Assembly: GCA_964524145.1 (NCBI GenBank)
Contig: CAZGCA010000010.1
Coordinates: 23,316-87,315 of the forward strand
Source: CAZGCA01 sp964524145
Lineage (GTDB): Bacteria; Hydrogenedentota; CAZGCA01
Reading direction: 5' to 3'
DNA length: 64,000 nt
Part shown: positions 33,207-42,085 of the stretch, piece by piece
How the letters are laid out: the number at the start of each line of letters is the position of its first letter
Position numbering within the stretch: position 1 is the first letter of the stretch
The notes under the pieces: generated by a model
What the model saw: only the letters and a program-made list of their open reading frames with translations
Database searches by the model: none
What the model was told of the DNA's origin: nothing
Program-made: the position numbers and the translations under genes

Positions 33207-34418
33207 TTACCGGCGGCCCAACAGGCTGCGCGGGCGGCGGGTTCTGGTTCGGCCTTTCGTGACGGACCGGTGCCCGGCAGGATGGTAGAGCGACAGCACC
33301 GGTACGGCACCTTCCCATTCGTGGCGCGGCAGGTTCTTGCCCAACGCTTTCTCAATGGCGCTCAATGCCATGTACTCGTTCGGGCACACGAACGTTATCG
33401 CGTCACCTTTTGCGCTGGCGCGTGCGGTCCGGCCGATACGGTGAATGTAGTCGTCGGAAGTCTTGGGGATATCGAAATTGACCACGTGAGAGATGCCCTC
33501 GACGTCAAGGCCGCGTGCCGCGACATCGGTAGCCACCAGGATCTTGTAACGTCCGTCCCGAAACCCGTCGAGCGCCTGCTGACGTTGGTGTTGCGTGCGG
33601 TCTCCATGGATGGCCTGGACCTTGAACCCTTCCTTGCGCAACGATTTGGCGAGACTGGCAGTGCGCCGTTTCGTGCGCAGAAAAACCAGCGCGGACCGGA
33701 CGTGCGGCTCGCGCAGAATCTTCGCGAGAAGCCTCTGCTTCCGCGTCTGATCCACCGTGTAAATCCCCTGCTGTACGGTCTCGACAGGCGCGGCGACAGC
33801 GCCCACTTCTATGCGAAGCGGGTTGCGTTGCATGTCGGCGGCCAACCGGCTGATACTGTGTGGGAACGTCGCGGAGCACATCAACGTCTGGCGGTTCTTG
33901 GGAAGCGTTTTCAGAATGCGCCTGATATCGGGCAGGAACCCCATGTCAAGCATCCGGTCCGCCTCATCCAGCACGAGTATCGACAGGTTGTTGAACCGGA
34001 CGTTGCCGCGCGTGATATGGTCGAGCAACCGCCCGGGTGTGGCCACAACGATCGCGCTCCCTCGTTTCAAGGCCCGGGACTGCGGTTCGATACCGACCCC
34101 GCCATAGACGCACGTGGTACGAAGTCCGACCGCTCTTCCAAATGGTTCGATGACCGCGTGCACCTGCTGGGCCAGTTCGCGCGTGGGCGTGACCACGAGC
34201 ATGCTGTTGCGTCCCGACCGCTGGGCCCCGAGACGTGTCAGCGACGGCAACGCAAAGGCAAGCGTCTTGCCCGTGCCCGTTTGCGCAACGGCTGTCACGT
34301 CCCGACCCTCGAGCGCCGGCGGTATTGCCTGCGCCTGAACGGGCGTCGGTTCCGAGATCCGCTGGGTCTTCAGCACGCTGAGACACCGCGGATCTATTTT
34401 GAATTGTTCAAAGGACAT
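33207..34418 (-). CDS. DEAD-box RNA helicase, RhlE-like
   Basis: A 403-residue helicase beginning MSFEQFKIDPRCLSVL with GGGA-type Shine-Dalgarno upstream; the longer frame to 34502 adds unrelated residues. Motifs in order: Q motif PTPVQAQAI, Walker A AQTGTGKT, PTRELAQQ, DEAD in VLDEADRMLDMGF, SAT in CSATFP, and HRIGRTARA. It ends soon after the second RecA domain, typical of RhlE-type enzymes that remodel rRNA or cold-stabilised RNA. The 270-base region upstream to the sulfatase stop has a T/C-rich tract and no gene; it may be a long leader. Confidence 0.9.
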   Translation of the reverse strand: MSFEQFKIDPRCLSVLKTQRISEPTPVQAQAIPPALEGRDVTAVAQTGTGKTLAFALPSLTRLGAQRSGRNSMLVVTPTRELAQQVHAVIEPFGRAVGLRTTCVYGGVGIEPQSRALKRGSAIVVATPGRLLDHITRGNVRFNNLSILVLDEADRMLDMGFLPDIRRILKTLPKNRQTLMCSATFPHSISRLAADMQRNPLRIEVGAVAAPVETVQQGIYTVDQTRKQRLLAKILREPHVRSALVFLRTKRRTASLAKSLRKEGFKVQAIHGDRTQHQRQQALDGFRDGRYKILVATDVAARGLDVEGISHVVNFDIPKTSDDYIHRIGRTARASAKGDAITFVCPNEYMALSAIEKALGKNLPRHEWEGAVPVLSLYHPAGHRSVTKGRTRTRRPRSLLGRR

Positions 34419-34689
34419 CGTTATTTCCCTTTCGTTTTGCCGGTCAACACCGGTCAATGGCTGATTCTGCCTACGCAGCACCGGCAAAGTGGGAAACAAC
34501 ACACATGTGGGTACCCAGTCTTGAAGGTGAGGACAGTGTGGAATGCAGGACTACCTAGAGTCCGTCTGCTTACCTAACCAGCTTCTCTTTCTTTTCTTTG
34601 GTGTCATTATACCCGGTGGCCGCCCAAAAGTCAAGTGGCGTTTTGCGCCTCTTGAGATTGCCGGGGATCGTGTCCTGTCGACCGCACGA

Positions 34690-36318
34690 TCATCTCCGCG
34701 CGAATCCGTCCGGGACTTTGGTTGCGCGGAGGATGCTCATCAGTTCATCACGAAGTCGCTTTGCGGTTCCCGCATGTCTCGGCACGCCTGCCAGGTTGGT
34801 CCACTCGTGCGGATCGGTGTCGTGGTCGTAGAGCTCTTCTTCACCATTCGCGCAGAGCGTGTATCGGTACCGGTGCGAACGAACCGAGAAATGAGGAATC
34901 TCCTCACCATCCCGGACGGCCATCAGGGCTACCGGTGGTCCGTCCCATGTTTCGCGGTCAGGTTCCTCCAACAACGGCCGCAGCGAACAGCCATCCAGAC
35001 GCGCGTCGCTGCGGCCTTCGTTCGGTTGACCGGGCAGCCCGCACAAGTCCACCAGCGTGGGGTAGAGGTCTATCAATGAAACGGGATGGTTGCAGGTCCG
35101 ACCGTTTGCCGGGGAGCCCGGAACGTGAACAAGCAGCGGCACCCGCGTGGACTCGTCCCACAGATGCCACTTCTGGATGCAATCCTTCTCGCCGACATGG
35201 TATCCGTTGTCGCCGGTCAACACCACGATCGTGTTGTCCCGGTACGGGCTGGTATCCAGCGCTTGCAACACGTTGCCCACCTGGTCGTCCACGAACGCCG
35301 TGCAGGCAAGATACGCCTGTACCCATTCTTTCCACGCTTTTTCGCCTCCGGCCTCAATCAACGCCTCGTACTTCTTGAAGCCCCACTCCCATCGGTTGCG
35401 CAGGACGGAAGCACAATCGTCGAGATCGTTCTTCAAATACGGCGGGAGGTGAATGCGTTCCAGAGGAAACATGTCAAAGTACTTCTTGGGAGCGTAGAGC
35501 GGCGTGTGCGGACGGATGAAACCGACGCCCAGGTAGAAAGGCCGATCATGCTGCTTCTTCAACACGTCCACTGCCCAGTCGGCGGAGACTTCGTCGGGCA
35601 TTCTGTCGCGATCATTGTCGTCAACGTACCTGAACGGTGTCCCATTCTCGGAATACCACCCTTTTGCTCCGGGTATGCCGTTTGCGGGGGCTGCCTGCCA
35701 CTCCGGCACGTTCGAGAGGGGACCGTAGTTGAGATCACGATGCATCTTCATCGGAAGGACCTGTTCCCATACCTCAAACTGTGTCGGGTGCGGCGTGTTA
35801 CGCGGTTTGCCTTTCCCTTGCCACGGCCAGGGACCGTAGTCGGGACTTATGCCGTAACCGGCATAGAAATCGCCGCCTGCTCCCTCGTGTAACAACTTGC
35901 CCGTGCCATACGAGCTATATCCGTTGCTGCGAAAATGTTGGGGGAGCGGCACACACTCCTGAAGCAAAGGGACTGCTGCCCATCGATCAAACCCGTAGTC
36001 ATCCAATCGCTGGGGATACAACCCCGAGAACAGGCATTTGCGCGAGGGGCCGCACACCGGTACGACAACGTGTGCATTGGTGAAACTCACACTTCTCTGC
36101 CGAAGCCGGTCGATGTTCGGGACTCTTGCCTTCGGGTGTCCCGGTGGATGCAACGCCCAATCGTTCAGGTCGTCACAGATGATCAACAACACGTTCGGCC
36201 GCCTCACCGAGCCTTCCGCTGCGTACGTGAGCCGACCGCAGGCGAGTGCCGTCAACCCGAGTCCGGCCGATTTCAGAAATCCCCTTCGTTCCATTCTGTG
36301 AGCGCTATGATCCATCAT
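34690..36318 (-). CDS. Exported sulfatase
   Basis: A 542-residue type I sulfatase. A Tat-type signal (MERRGFLKSAGLGLTALACG) precedes NVLLIICDDLNDW, whose D49/D50 bind the metal. The formylglycine motif is CGPSR with C89, needing an anaerobic or FGE-type maturase that is not in the window. TGKLLHEG and GDNGYHVGEKD supply further active-site residues. It removes sulfate from glycans, consistent with a marine or mucin-like polysaccharide diet. The start could also be the ATG at 36294. Next to it, divergently, lies a transposase remnant. Confidence 0.9.
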   Translation of the reverse strand: MMDHSAHRMERRGFLKSAGLGLTALACGRLTYAAEGSVRRPNVLLIICDDLNDWALHPPGHPKARVPNIDRLRQRSVSFTNAHVVVPVCGPSRKCLFSGLYPQRLDDYGFDRWAAVPLLQECVPLPQHFRSNGYSSYGTGKLLHEGAGGDFYAGYGISPDYGPWPWQGKGKPRNTPHPTQFEVWEQVLPMKMHRDLNYGPLSNVPEWQAAPANGIPGAKGWYSENGTPFRYVDDNDRDRMPDEVSADWAVDVLKKQHDRPFYLGVGFIRPHTPLYAPKKYFDMFPLERIHLPPYLKNDLDDCASVLRNRWEWGFKKYEALIEAGGEKAWKEWVQAYLACTAFVDDQVGNVLQALDTSPYRDNTIVVLTGDNGYHVGEKDCIQKWHLWDESTRVPLLVHVPGSPANGRTCNHPVSLIDLYPTLVDLCGLPGQPNEGRSDARLDGCSLRPLLEEPDRETWDGPPVALMAVRDGEEIPHFSVRSHRYRYTLCANGEEELYDHDTDPHEWTNLAGVPRHAGTAKRLRDELMSILRATKVPDGFARR

Positions 36319-36419
36319 GCAATCCCCATTGCCGACTTGGAAGCTCCGCCACGGGCACCGGCTGTTCTCTCTCCTGCCAAATGATAGTAATTCAGGGGCC
36401 GCAATTCAAGCAATCCAGG

Positions 36420-36695
36420 GCCGGACTGGAATGGCACCTAGCATACAAGGCCCCGTGGGAGCTGGCCGAAGAGATCGGTGCGTTTGTGGTCTACTACAAT
36501 AGCCGGCGGTACCACGAAGCCCTGGGCAACGTCACGCCCGATGATGTATACTTTGGAAGAAGGGACGCGATACTGGAAGCGAGAAGAGAACTCGAGGCTG
36601 AGACGCCGGCACGACGCAAAACTCTCAACCAGGGCGGTTGGAAGAGGTCAAATCTCTACCCTGGTATGGGCTCCAATGTGCCCCAAATGTTCTGA
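36420..36695 (+). pseudogene. IS3-family transposase 3' remnant (f), best preserved
   Basis: Reads EWHLAYKAPWELAEEIGAFV, YYNSRRYHEALGNVTPDDV, then FGRRDAILEARREL and ends SNVPQMF and stop. This is the last 90 residues of an IS3-type DDE transposase, including the catalytic Glu helix neighbourhood (AEEIGAFVVYYNSRRYHEAL). The DD part and inverted repeats are missing. It is the reference for remnants (a)-(d). Confidence 0.8.
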
Positions 36696-36893
36696 AGAAT
36701 TACATTTTTCGAGAAGCAGATCCTGCGCGCCCGGCAAGTCGAACCGGCCATCATTTTCATATCGGGTTGGCACGACTGGCACTACGGAAATCAAATCGAG
36801 CCAGCGGTGGAATACGGATACCAATACGTCGATCTCGCCGCACGGCTGTTGGGGCGCTCGGAAGAAACCCGCTCCTACAGGGAATCGGACTGA
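36696..36893 (+). pseudogene. Orphan C-terminal fragment, glycan-enzyme-like
   Basis: In the same frame as the transposase stop, an open stretch reads QILRARQVEPAIIFISGWHD, WHYGNQIEPAVEYGYQYVDL and ends TRSYRESD, stop. It has coding character and resembles the end of a TIM-barrel glycan enzyme, but lacks a start. The transposase insertion has probably removed the 5' part of this gene, which would have preceded the DUF6259 gene. Confidence 0.5.
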
Positions 36894-36952
36894 GCGACGG
36901 GCACTTTGAAGCATGGTGCGTCATCGGGAACGACGGAGAAAGGGCAAGCTGA

Positions 36953-39052
36953 ATGCGCCTGGAGAATGACCAATACCGCGTGACAATCAACCCCGAGAAC
37001 GGGTCGATCGTGTCGTTCTTCGACAAGAAGGGCGTTGGCGAGGTGATCGCCGAGCCGCGCCTTGCGGGCAGTTTTCGCCTGCTTCTCCCGCGTCCGGGCC
37101 ATCACAGCAACTATGTGCTGGGGAAGGAACAACGCGTCACGTCCATCAAGAAGACCGGGGACCAAGCGACTATCCGATGGGACGGCCCCCTCGTGAATGC
37201 GCGTGGAACCTACGACCTGGCCGCGGCCATGACGATCACATTTGAAGAGGGGGGCGTGACGTTTCGGTTCGAGGCCGAGAACCGCAGCGAACTTGAACTG
37301 GCCGAGGCGTGGTATCCCATGCTGGGCGGACTTATGGGACTTGGTCCCGAAGAGATTCGCCGGGACACGCATATGGCGGCGGGATTCGACCCGCTTCTCG
37401 ACATGCCGCTTTTCCGCCATTTCGGAGCGCCTAATGAACTGGGCACGCCGCTGCCGGAATGGCTCCTTACGTATCCCACGCCGATGTCCATGGCCTGGTG
37501 CGATCTCTACAACCGCCACCTGGACCGGGGGCTCTACTTTGCCAGCCACGATCCGGTGGCGCGGTACAAGGGGATCCGCTTTGCGCTGCACCCGGGCTTG
37601 GGCCGGGGGCGGCACGGGGACGATTGGCCGCGCCCGGGCGAAGTGCCAGAGGATACGCCCGTTGGGGTGGTTGCGAACTGGTTCCATTTCCCGTACACAC
37701 CGCCTAGGGGGCGGTTCGAGGGCCCGCCCGTCGTGGTGCGGCATCACCACGGCGACTGGCACGAGGCGGCCCGATTCTATCGCGAGTGGTTCACCATGCA
37801 GTTTCCCGTGGTCGATCCGCGCGGGAGCTGGATGCGCCGCGACATGACCGCCTTTCAGAACACGATGTTCTTGCTCCCGGAGGACACCGTCAATCTGACG
37901 TTCAAAGATATTACGCGCTGGGCAAGAGACGCCCTGGACCACGGGGTGCCGCACGTGCTCATCAGCGGCTGGAACGTCGGCGGACACGACCGGGGCTACC
38001 CAGAGTACGAACCGGACCCGCGCCTGGGGACCTGGGAAGAACTTGAGGAGGCGGTACACGCCTGCCACGAAATGGGTGTGCGTGTCTTCTTCTTCGTCAA
38101 TATCCATGTGGTCGACATGACCACGGACCAGTATCGCCGCAAACTCCACCGCTACACGGTGCGCAACGATGACGGCGTGCCGTATCAGGCGGTGGGTTGG
38201 GGCATGGGCACGCTCGGAGCGCGGCTCGGCCTAACGCATGCGATGCTGGGGCAGGTGAGTGCGGGATTACCGGAAGTGCGTGAGCTCTTCGTGCGGCAGG
38301 TGCGTAAGCTGGCGGAGATTGGCGCCGACGGCATACACATTGACAAGTGCCATCCCCTTCCCCTGGACTTCAACCCGCGCCGGGACGGCGGCCCGGATTC
38401 GTCCCCCTGGGAAGGCACGCTGCGCTGTATTGAGGAAACGCTTGAGACCTGCCGCGCCATCAACCCCGAATTCGCCCTCTCCGTCGAGAGCAACTGGGAC
38501 CGTATGCTGTCCTACACAGACGTCGCCTGGTGGGCCGCGCTTGGCCACCGTTCCTCGCTGAGAGACACCTTTCCCCAATGGACGCTCACGGGGTCCGTGA
38601 ACCAGCCGTTCAGTTACAACGTGGTCAACCTGCTGGTTTGGCACGGTTACGCCATGCTCGTCGGTCCCGGGCACTACACGATCTCGATGAACGACACGCT
38701 TTGGCGGCCGCTCTCGGCCTACATCAAGGAAGTCCAGCGCATTCGTCAGGATCTCAAAGACGTGCTCTTCCTTGGGGAACTCCTCTGGACCGATCCCGTG
38801 GTCGTTGGTGGGCCCTTCGCGGCACATGTAGGTGCGCGGCGGAGCACGTTTCGCAACAACGAGACGGGCAAACGGGCATGCGTGCTCGTTAACCTGAGCG
38901 ATGAACCGCTTGAAGCGGAATCGGTGGCGCTGGCAGACAATGCGGACGGTGTCGTAACGGTGTGTCAGCCTTGTGAGCCGGACCAAACGGCCCGGCTTCC
39001 CATGACAATCACCATTCCGCCGGAACGGCTCATCGTCTTCGCCGAGACGTGA
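36953..39052 (+). CDS. DUF6259-type putative glycoside hydrolase
   Basis: A 699-residue protein without a signal peptide. The N-terminal half (YRVTINPENGSIVSFFDKKG) is a beta-sandwich like those of mannosidase-type enzymes. The C-terminal half is a TIM barrel: PHVLISGWNVGGHDRGYPEY, GADGIHIDKCHP with a candidate nucleophile Asp, and ALSVESNWDRML with a candidate acid Glu. DUF6259 proteins occur in planctomycete/lentisphaere glycan loci and are presumed glycosidases. The start has GAAAGGG-type spacing to ATG. Its last ten codons are duplicated after the DUF4838 gene, showing insertion of that gene here. Confidence 0.75.
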   Translation: MRLENDQYRVTINPENGSIVSFFDKKGVGEVIAEPRLAGSFRLLLPRPGHHSNYVLGKEQRVTSIKKTGDQATIRWDGPLVNARGTYDLAAAMTITFEEGGVTFRFEAENRSELELAEAWYPMLGGLMGLGPEEIRRDTHMAAGFDPLLDMPLFRHFGAPNELGTPLPEWLLTYPTPMSMAWCDLYNRHLDRGLYFASHDPVARYKGIRFALHPGLGRGRHGDDWPRPGEVPEDTPVGVVANWFHFPYTPPRGRFEGPPVVVRHHHGDWHEAARFYREWFTMQFPVVDPRGSWMRRDMTAFQNTMFLLPEDTVNLTFKDITRWARDALDHGVPHVLISGWNVGGHDRGYPEYEPDPRLGTWEELEEAVHACHEMGVRVFFFVNIHVVDMTTDQYRRKLHRYTVRNDDGVPYQAVGWGMGTLGARLGLTHAMLGQVSAGLPEVRELFVRQVRKLAEIGADGIHIDKCHPLPLDFNPRRDGGPDSSPWEGTLRCIEETLETCRAINPEFALSVESNWDRMLSYTDVAWWAALGHRSSLRDTFPQWTLTGSVNQPFSYNVVNLLVWHGYAMLVGPGHYTISMNDTLWRPLSAYIKEVQRIRQDLKDVLFLGELLWTDPVVVGGPFAAHVGARRSTFRNNETGKRACVLVNLSDEPLEAESVALADNADGVVTVCQPCEPDQTARLPMTITIPPERLIVFAET

Positions 39053-39120
39053 GCCGACGCGTTGGCCTTCCATCTCGACATCTACTCCTGGAAATGCGCC
39101 TGGCGCTCATCGGACGGCGC
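39053..39120. repeat. Left copy of the DUF6259/DUF2961 3'-3' junction
   Basis: Bases 39020-39130 align ungapped at about 73 percent with 41971-42081. The left copy joins the DUF6259 stop to a scrap of the DUF2961 3' end (minus strand, APSDERQAHFQE-like, stop near 39086). The right copy joins a scrap of the DUF6259 end to the intact DUF2961 gene. The intervening 39121-39366 holds no gene. Confidence 0.75.
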
Positions 39121-39366
39121 CCGCGCAAAGGGTGGAACGCAATCGAACTCCCGCTGAGGTCAACTTCGCAGCGCCCCGGCAGGGGGTTGGTTGAACCATC
39201 AGGACGAACCTGCTACGATGAAGCTGCCCAATACGAAAGGCGGGCAGAAACGCGACCCCGGTCGGGACATCGGTCCGTTTATTTCTGTTAATGATAAGGG
39301 TGAAACCACCTTATCGCGGCGCGGTTCCTGTCCAACAGATGGGGGAGGTTCACAGGAGGATGTGCG

Positions 39367-41961
39367 ATTCACAAGCGTCCCGCACTTGTCGCAGTACTGA
39401 TGGCTCTGGTCTCTGTCACGGCATACGCTGAGAACGTTTGGATTTCGTCAGACGCATACGGGGATTTGCAGGTTGTGGTTTCCGACAGAGCGTCGGAGTC
39501 GGAGAAGTTCGCGGCTACAGAGTTCCAGAAGTATTGGAGGGAAACGACCGGGCACGATATCGGTATATCCAACCGGGCGGAGCCCGGCAAAACACACGTT
39601 TCGATTGGCCGCGAAGGAGCGGAACTTGTCGAACAAGACGATCTCGACGGGTTGGGTGACGACGGATATCTGATCCGCACTGTTCAGCCCGAGTCCATGC
39701 CTGCGATTGACGCCCTTCAGGAAGACGCCGGGCGAACCGTTTCTGCCGATAGCTACAGCCTCGTGATTGTAGGTGGGCAAAAGCGTGGCACACTGTACGG
39801 TGTCCACGAGTTTTTCAAGAACTACCTGGGTGTCCGGTGGCTTACCCCGGAGTTCACCCATGTCCCGCAGGCCCCGTCATCTCTGCCGAGGATCGATTTT
39901 CGCTATGTTCCTCCCTTCATGTACCGTGATATCTCGTATCGAGCCTTCATGCAGGACGCTCATTACGCGGTGTTCCACAAGGTCAACGGACACTCCGTGT
40001 CTGCCATCCCTGAGCGAATGGGTGGCAACATAAGATTTGTTGGCGCCGGCGGAGGTCATACCTTCTTCGATTGTGTATCCCCCAAGGAATACGGTGAAAC
40101 GCACCCGGAGTACTTCTCTGAGATCAACGGCGAACGTGTGGCGGAACAGATCGGCTCACAACTGTGCCTGTCAAACCCGGACGTCTTGCGGCTCACAATC
40201 GACGGGGTGCGGCAGTACCTGCGCAACAGCCCCCCAGAGTTTCGTCTGGTAAGCGTAGCACAAATGGACTTCTGGGGCTGGTGCACGTGCGAGAAGTGCA
40301 AAGCGATAGATGACCGTGAGGGAAGCCCGGCTGGTTCGATAATCACATTCGTGAACAAGGTTGCCGCGGCCATCGAAGAGGAATTCCCCGAAGCGTATAT
40401 CCATACGTTTGCATACCTCTATTCGCGCAAGCCACCCAAGCACGTCAAGCCGCGCGACAACGTGATCGTTCAGCTGTGCTCGATCGAATGCGATTTCAGC
40501 CGTCCGTTGTCCGACGCCAAGAGCCCGTTGAATCGCGCGTTCCAGAAGGACATAAAGGTCTGGAACAAGATCACCAAGAACCTTTTCATTTACGATTACA
40601 CACAGAACTGGTGGTGTTTCCAACAACCGCACCCCAATTTCCATGTCTTTCAGCCGAACGCCAAGTTCTTTGCCGAGAACGGTGCGATCGGCGTTTACGA
40701 GCAATCCAGTCCATTCTCGCCGCACAGCGACTATGAGTACCTGAAAGGCTATATCGTGTCCGAAAGCCTTTGGGATCCTGATGTCGATTGGCGCGAACTC
40801 TACGACGAGTTCGTTGACCTGTACTACGGCAAGGCGGCCCCGTTCATCCGGGAATATCACCAGCTCATTACCGACAAGGTTCATAAGGAGAACTACGTGC
40901 TCGAGATCTTCTCGCGCATGGAGTGGATGGACTACGAGACCGTTGTCAAAGCCCAGGAACTGTTCGCAGAAGCGTTTAATGCGGTCAGAGGTGATGAAAC
41001 GGCGACGACACGCCTCGATTCCGCGTACCTGCCCGTCCAGTATGCCGCGCTGTTTTGTCCGCCACGGGTGAGACAGACATCCGATGCCTATATTCTGACG
41101 CGCCCACCTTCTCAGGCCTTCGACGAATACTGGGACATGATCAGAGGCTATGGCGTTACATTCCTTGCAGACCAACTCATCTTCGACCTGAAGGATCGAG
41201 CAGAAGGCGAGACTCCTCCTCGTTATGAGAGACTCGATATCGAAAAGATCGAGAATGAGAACTACGAGGTCTGGATTGTTCCTGCGAAGAAGGGTTCTAT
41301 CGTACGGTTCAAGGCAAAATCCACAAGCCAAGACCTTCTGGCCGGCTACAAGGATATCGCAGGCGCTTCGGGTATGTGGCAAGACTGGTCTATTGCCGAT
41401 CCTGATGCAGAGGAACCAGTAGGCGAAACCTGCATTGCTGAGAAGTTCGAAGTGATCAGCAGAACGAGCAGCTCTGTGACGATCCAATGCAGAACCGAAA
41501 ACGAGTTGCTCGTAACACGCCGGATGTCCCTGAAACCGGGGTCAGACGTATTTGAGGTTACACTGGAGATCAAAAACGCCGGTGACGAACCCGTCGTGCC
41601 GCGCATCAAGATACATCCCGAATTCTGGACACACGGTGAGGCAATGCCTCGCATCTGGATCGAGCGCGACGGAGCCTGGGAGAAGGTCAAGATGGCAATG
41701 CTGCCTGATGGAGGCGCCGGTGGAGGCAGCATTGAACCCGATGGTGTTACGGCTTGGGCCTACAGAATTCCAAAGCGACCTCTCACTCTGATCAACGCGA
41801 TCGAGTCCGACGAGGTCGATAGTCTATTCTACTTCTACCACCGGACCAATCAGCACGTAAACCTGGAACTGATTCCCGTACAGACTCCCCTGGCGCCTGG
41901 CGAGACAAGGATGCTCCACAGCACTTACGCCGTCACCCAAAAGCGACCGGGAAAGTCCTGA
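39367..41961 (+). CDS. DUF4838 protein (GH67/GH20-like), probable ATT start
   Basis: A secreted protein of about 864 residues. An internal ATG at 39400 would cut the signal peptide in half. Reading upstream in frame gives IHKRPALVAVLMALVSVTAYA, a complete signal peptide, and AGGAGG lies 7 bases before its ATT codon, so ATT is the likely start (or the base is an error for ATG). Residues 20-150 resemble the alpha-glucuronidase/GH20 N-terminal domain (YSLVIVGGQKRGTLYGVHEF); then comes the DUF4838 barrel with WGWCTCEKCKAIDD. The C-terminal 250 residues are beta-rich. The family is thought to act on polysaccharides; no reaction is assigned. The gene is an insertion between DUF6259 and DUF2961. Confidence 0.75.
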   Translation: MHKRPALVAVLMALVSVTAYAENVWISSDAYGDLQVVVSDRASESEKFAATEFQKYWRETTGHDIGISNRAEPGKTHVSIGREGAELVEQDDLDGLGDDGYLIRTVQPESMPAIDALQEDAGRTVSADSYSLVIVGGQKRGTLYGVHEFFKNYLGVRWLTPEFTHVPQAPSSLPRIDFRYVPPFMYRDISYRAFMQDAHYAVFHKVNGHSVSAIPERMGGNIRFVGAGGGHTFFDCVSPKEYGETHPEYFSEINGERVAEQIGSQLCLSNPDVLRLTIDGVRQYLRNSPPEFRLVSVAQMDFWGWCTCEKCKAIDDREGSPAGSIITFVNKVAAAIEEEFPEAYIHTFAYLYSRKPPKHVKPRDNVIVQLCSIECDFSRPLSDAKSPLNRAFQKDIKVWNKITKNLFIYDYTQNWWCFQQPHPNFHVFQPNAKFFAENGAIGVYEQSSPFSPHSDYEYLKGYIVSESLWDPDVDWRELYDEFVDLYYGKAAPFIREYHQLITDKVHKENYVLEIFSRMEWMDYETVVKAQELFAEAFNAVRGDETATTRLDSAYLPVQYAALFCPPRVRQTSDAYILTRPPSQAFDEYWDMIRGYGVTFLADQLIFDLKDRAEGETPPRYERLDIEKIENENYEVWIVPAKKGSIVRFKAKSTSQDLLAGYKDIAGASGMWQDWSIADPDAEEPVGETCIAEKFEVISRTSSSVTIQCRTENELLVTRRMSLKPGSDVFEVTLEIKNAGDEPVVPRIKIHPEFWTHGEAMPRIWIERDGAWEKVKMAMLPDGGAGGGSIEPDGVTAWAYRIPKRPLTLINAIESDEVDSLFYFYHRTNQHVNLELIPVQTPLAPGETRMLHSTYAVTQKRPGKS

Positions 41962-41967
41962 ATGGTG

Positions 41968-42085
41968 CGTTCGGAGCGATTCATCGTCCTTGTCGAGACG
42001 TGACCCGACGTGTCCCTCTGCCGTCCCGGAATCTAGTCCTGGAAATTCACCTCGCGCTCGGCGGGCGGCGCCAATGCCGGGAGGT
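41968..42085. repeat. Right copy of the DUF6259/DUF2961 3'-3' junction
   Basis: Starts four to ten bases after the DUF4838 stop with RSERFIVLVET and stop, a copy of the DUF6259 C-terminus (PPERLIVFAET), and runs into the DUF2961 3' end. Same orientation as 39020-39130. Confidence 0.75.

Noticed and set aside
33141..34577. 478-codon plus-strand frame over the helicase gene
   Set aside because: Shadow of the DEAD-box gene, whose motifs are complete on the minus strand.
36875..38149. 424-codon minus-strand frame over DUF6259
   Set aside because: His/Val/Arg-rich antisense translation with no domain; the plus strand has the barrel motifs.
40171..41487. 438-codon minus-strand frame over DUF4838
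   Set aside because: Antisense shadow; no start context and no recognisable family.
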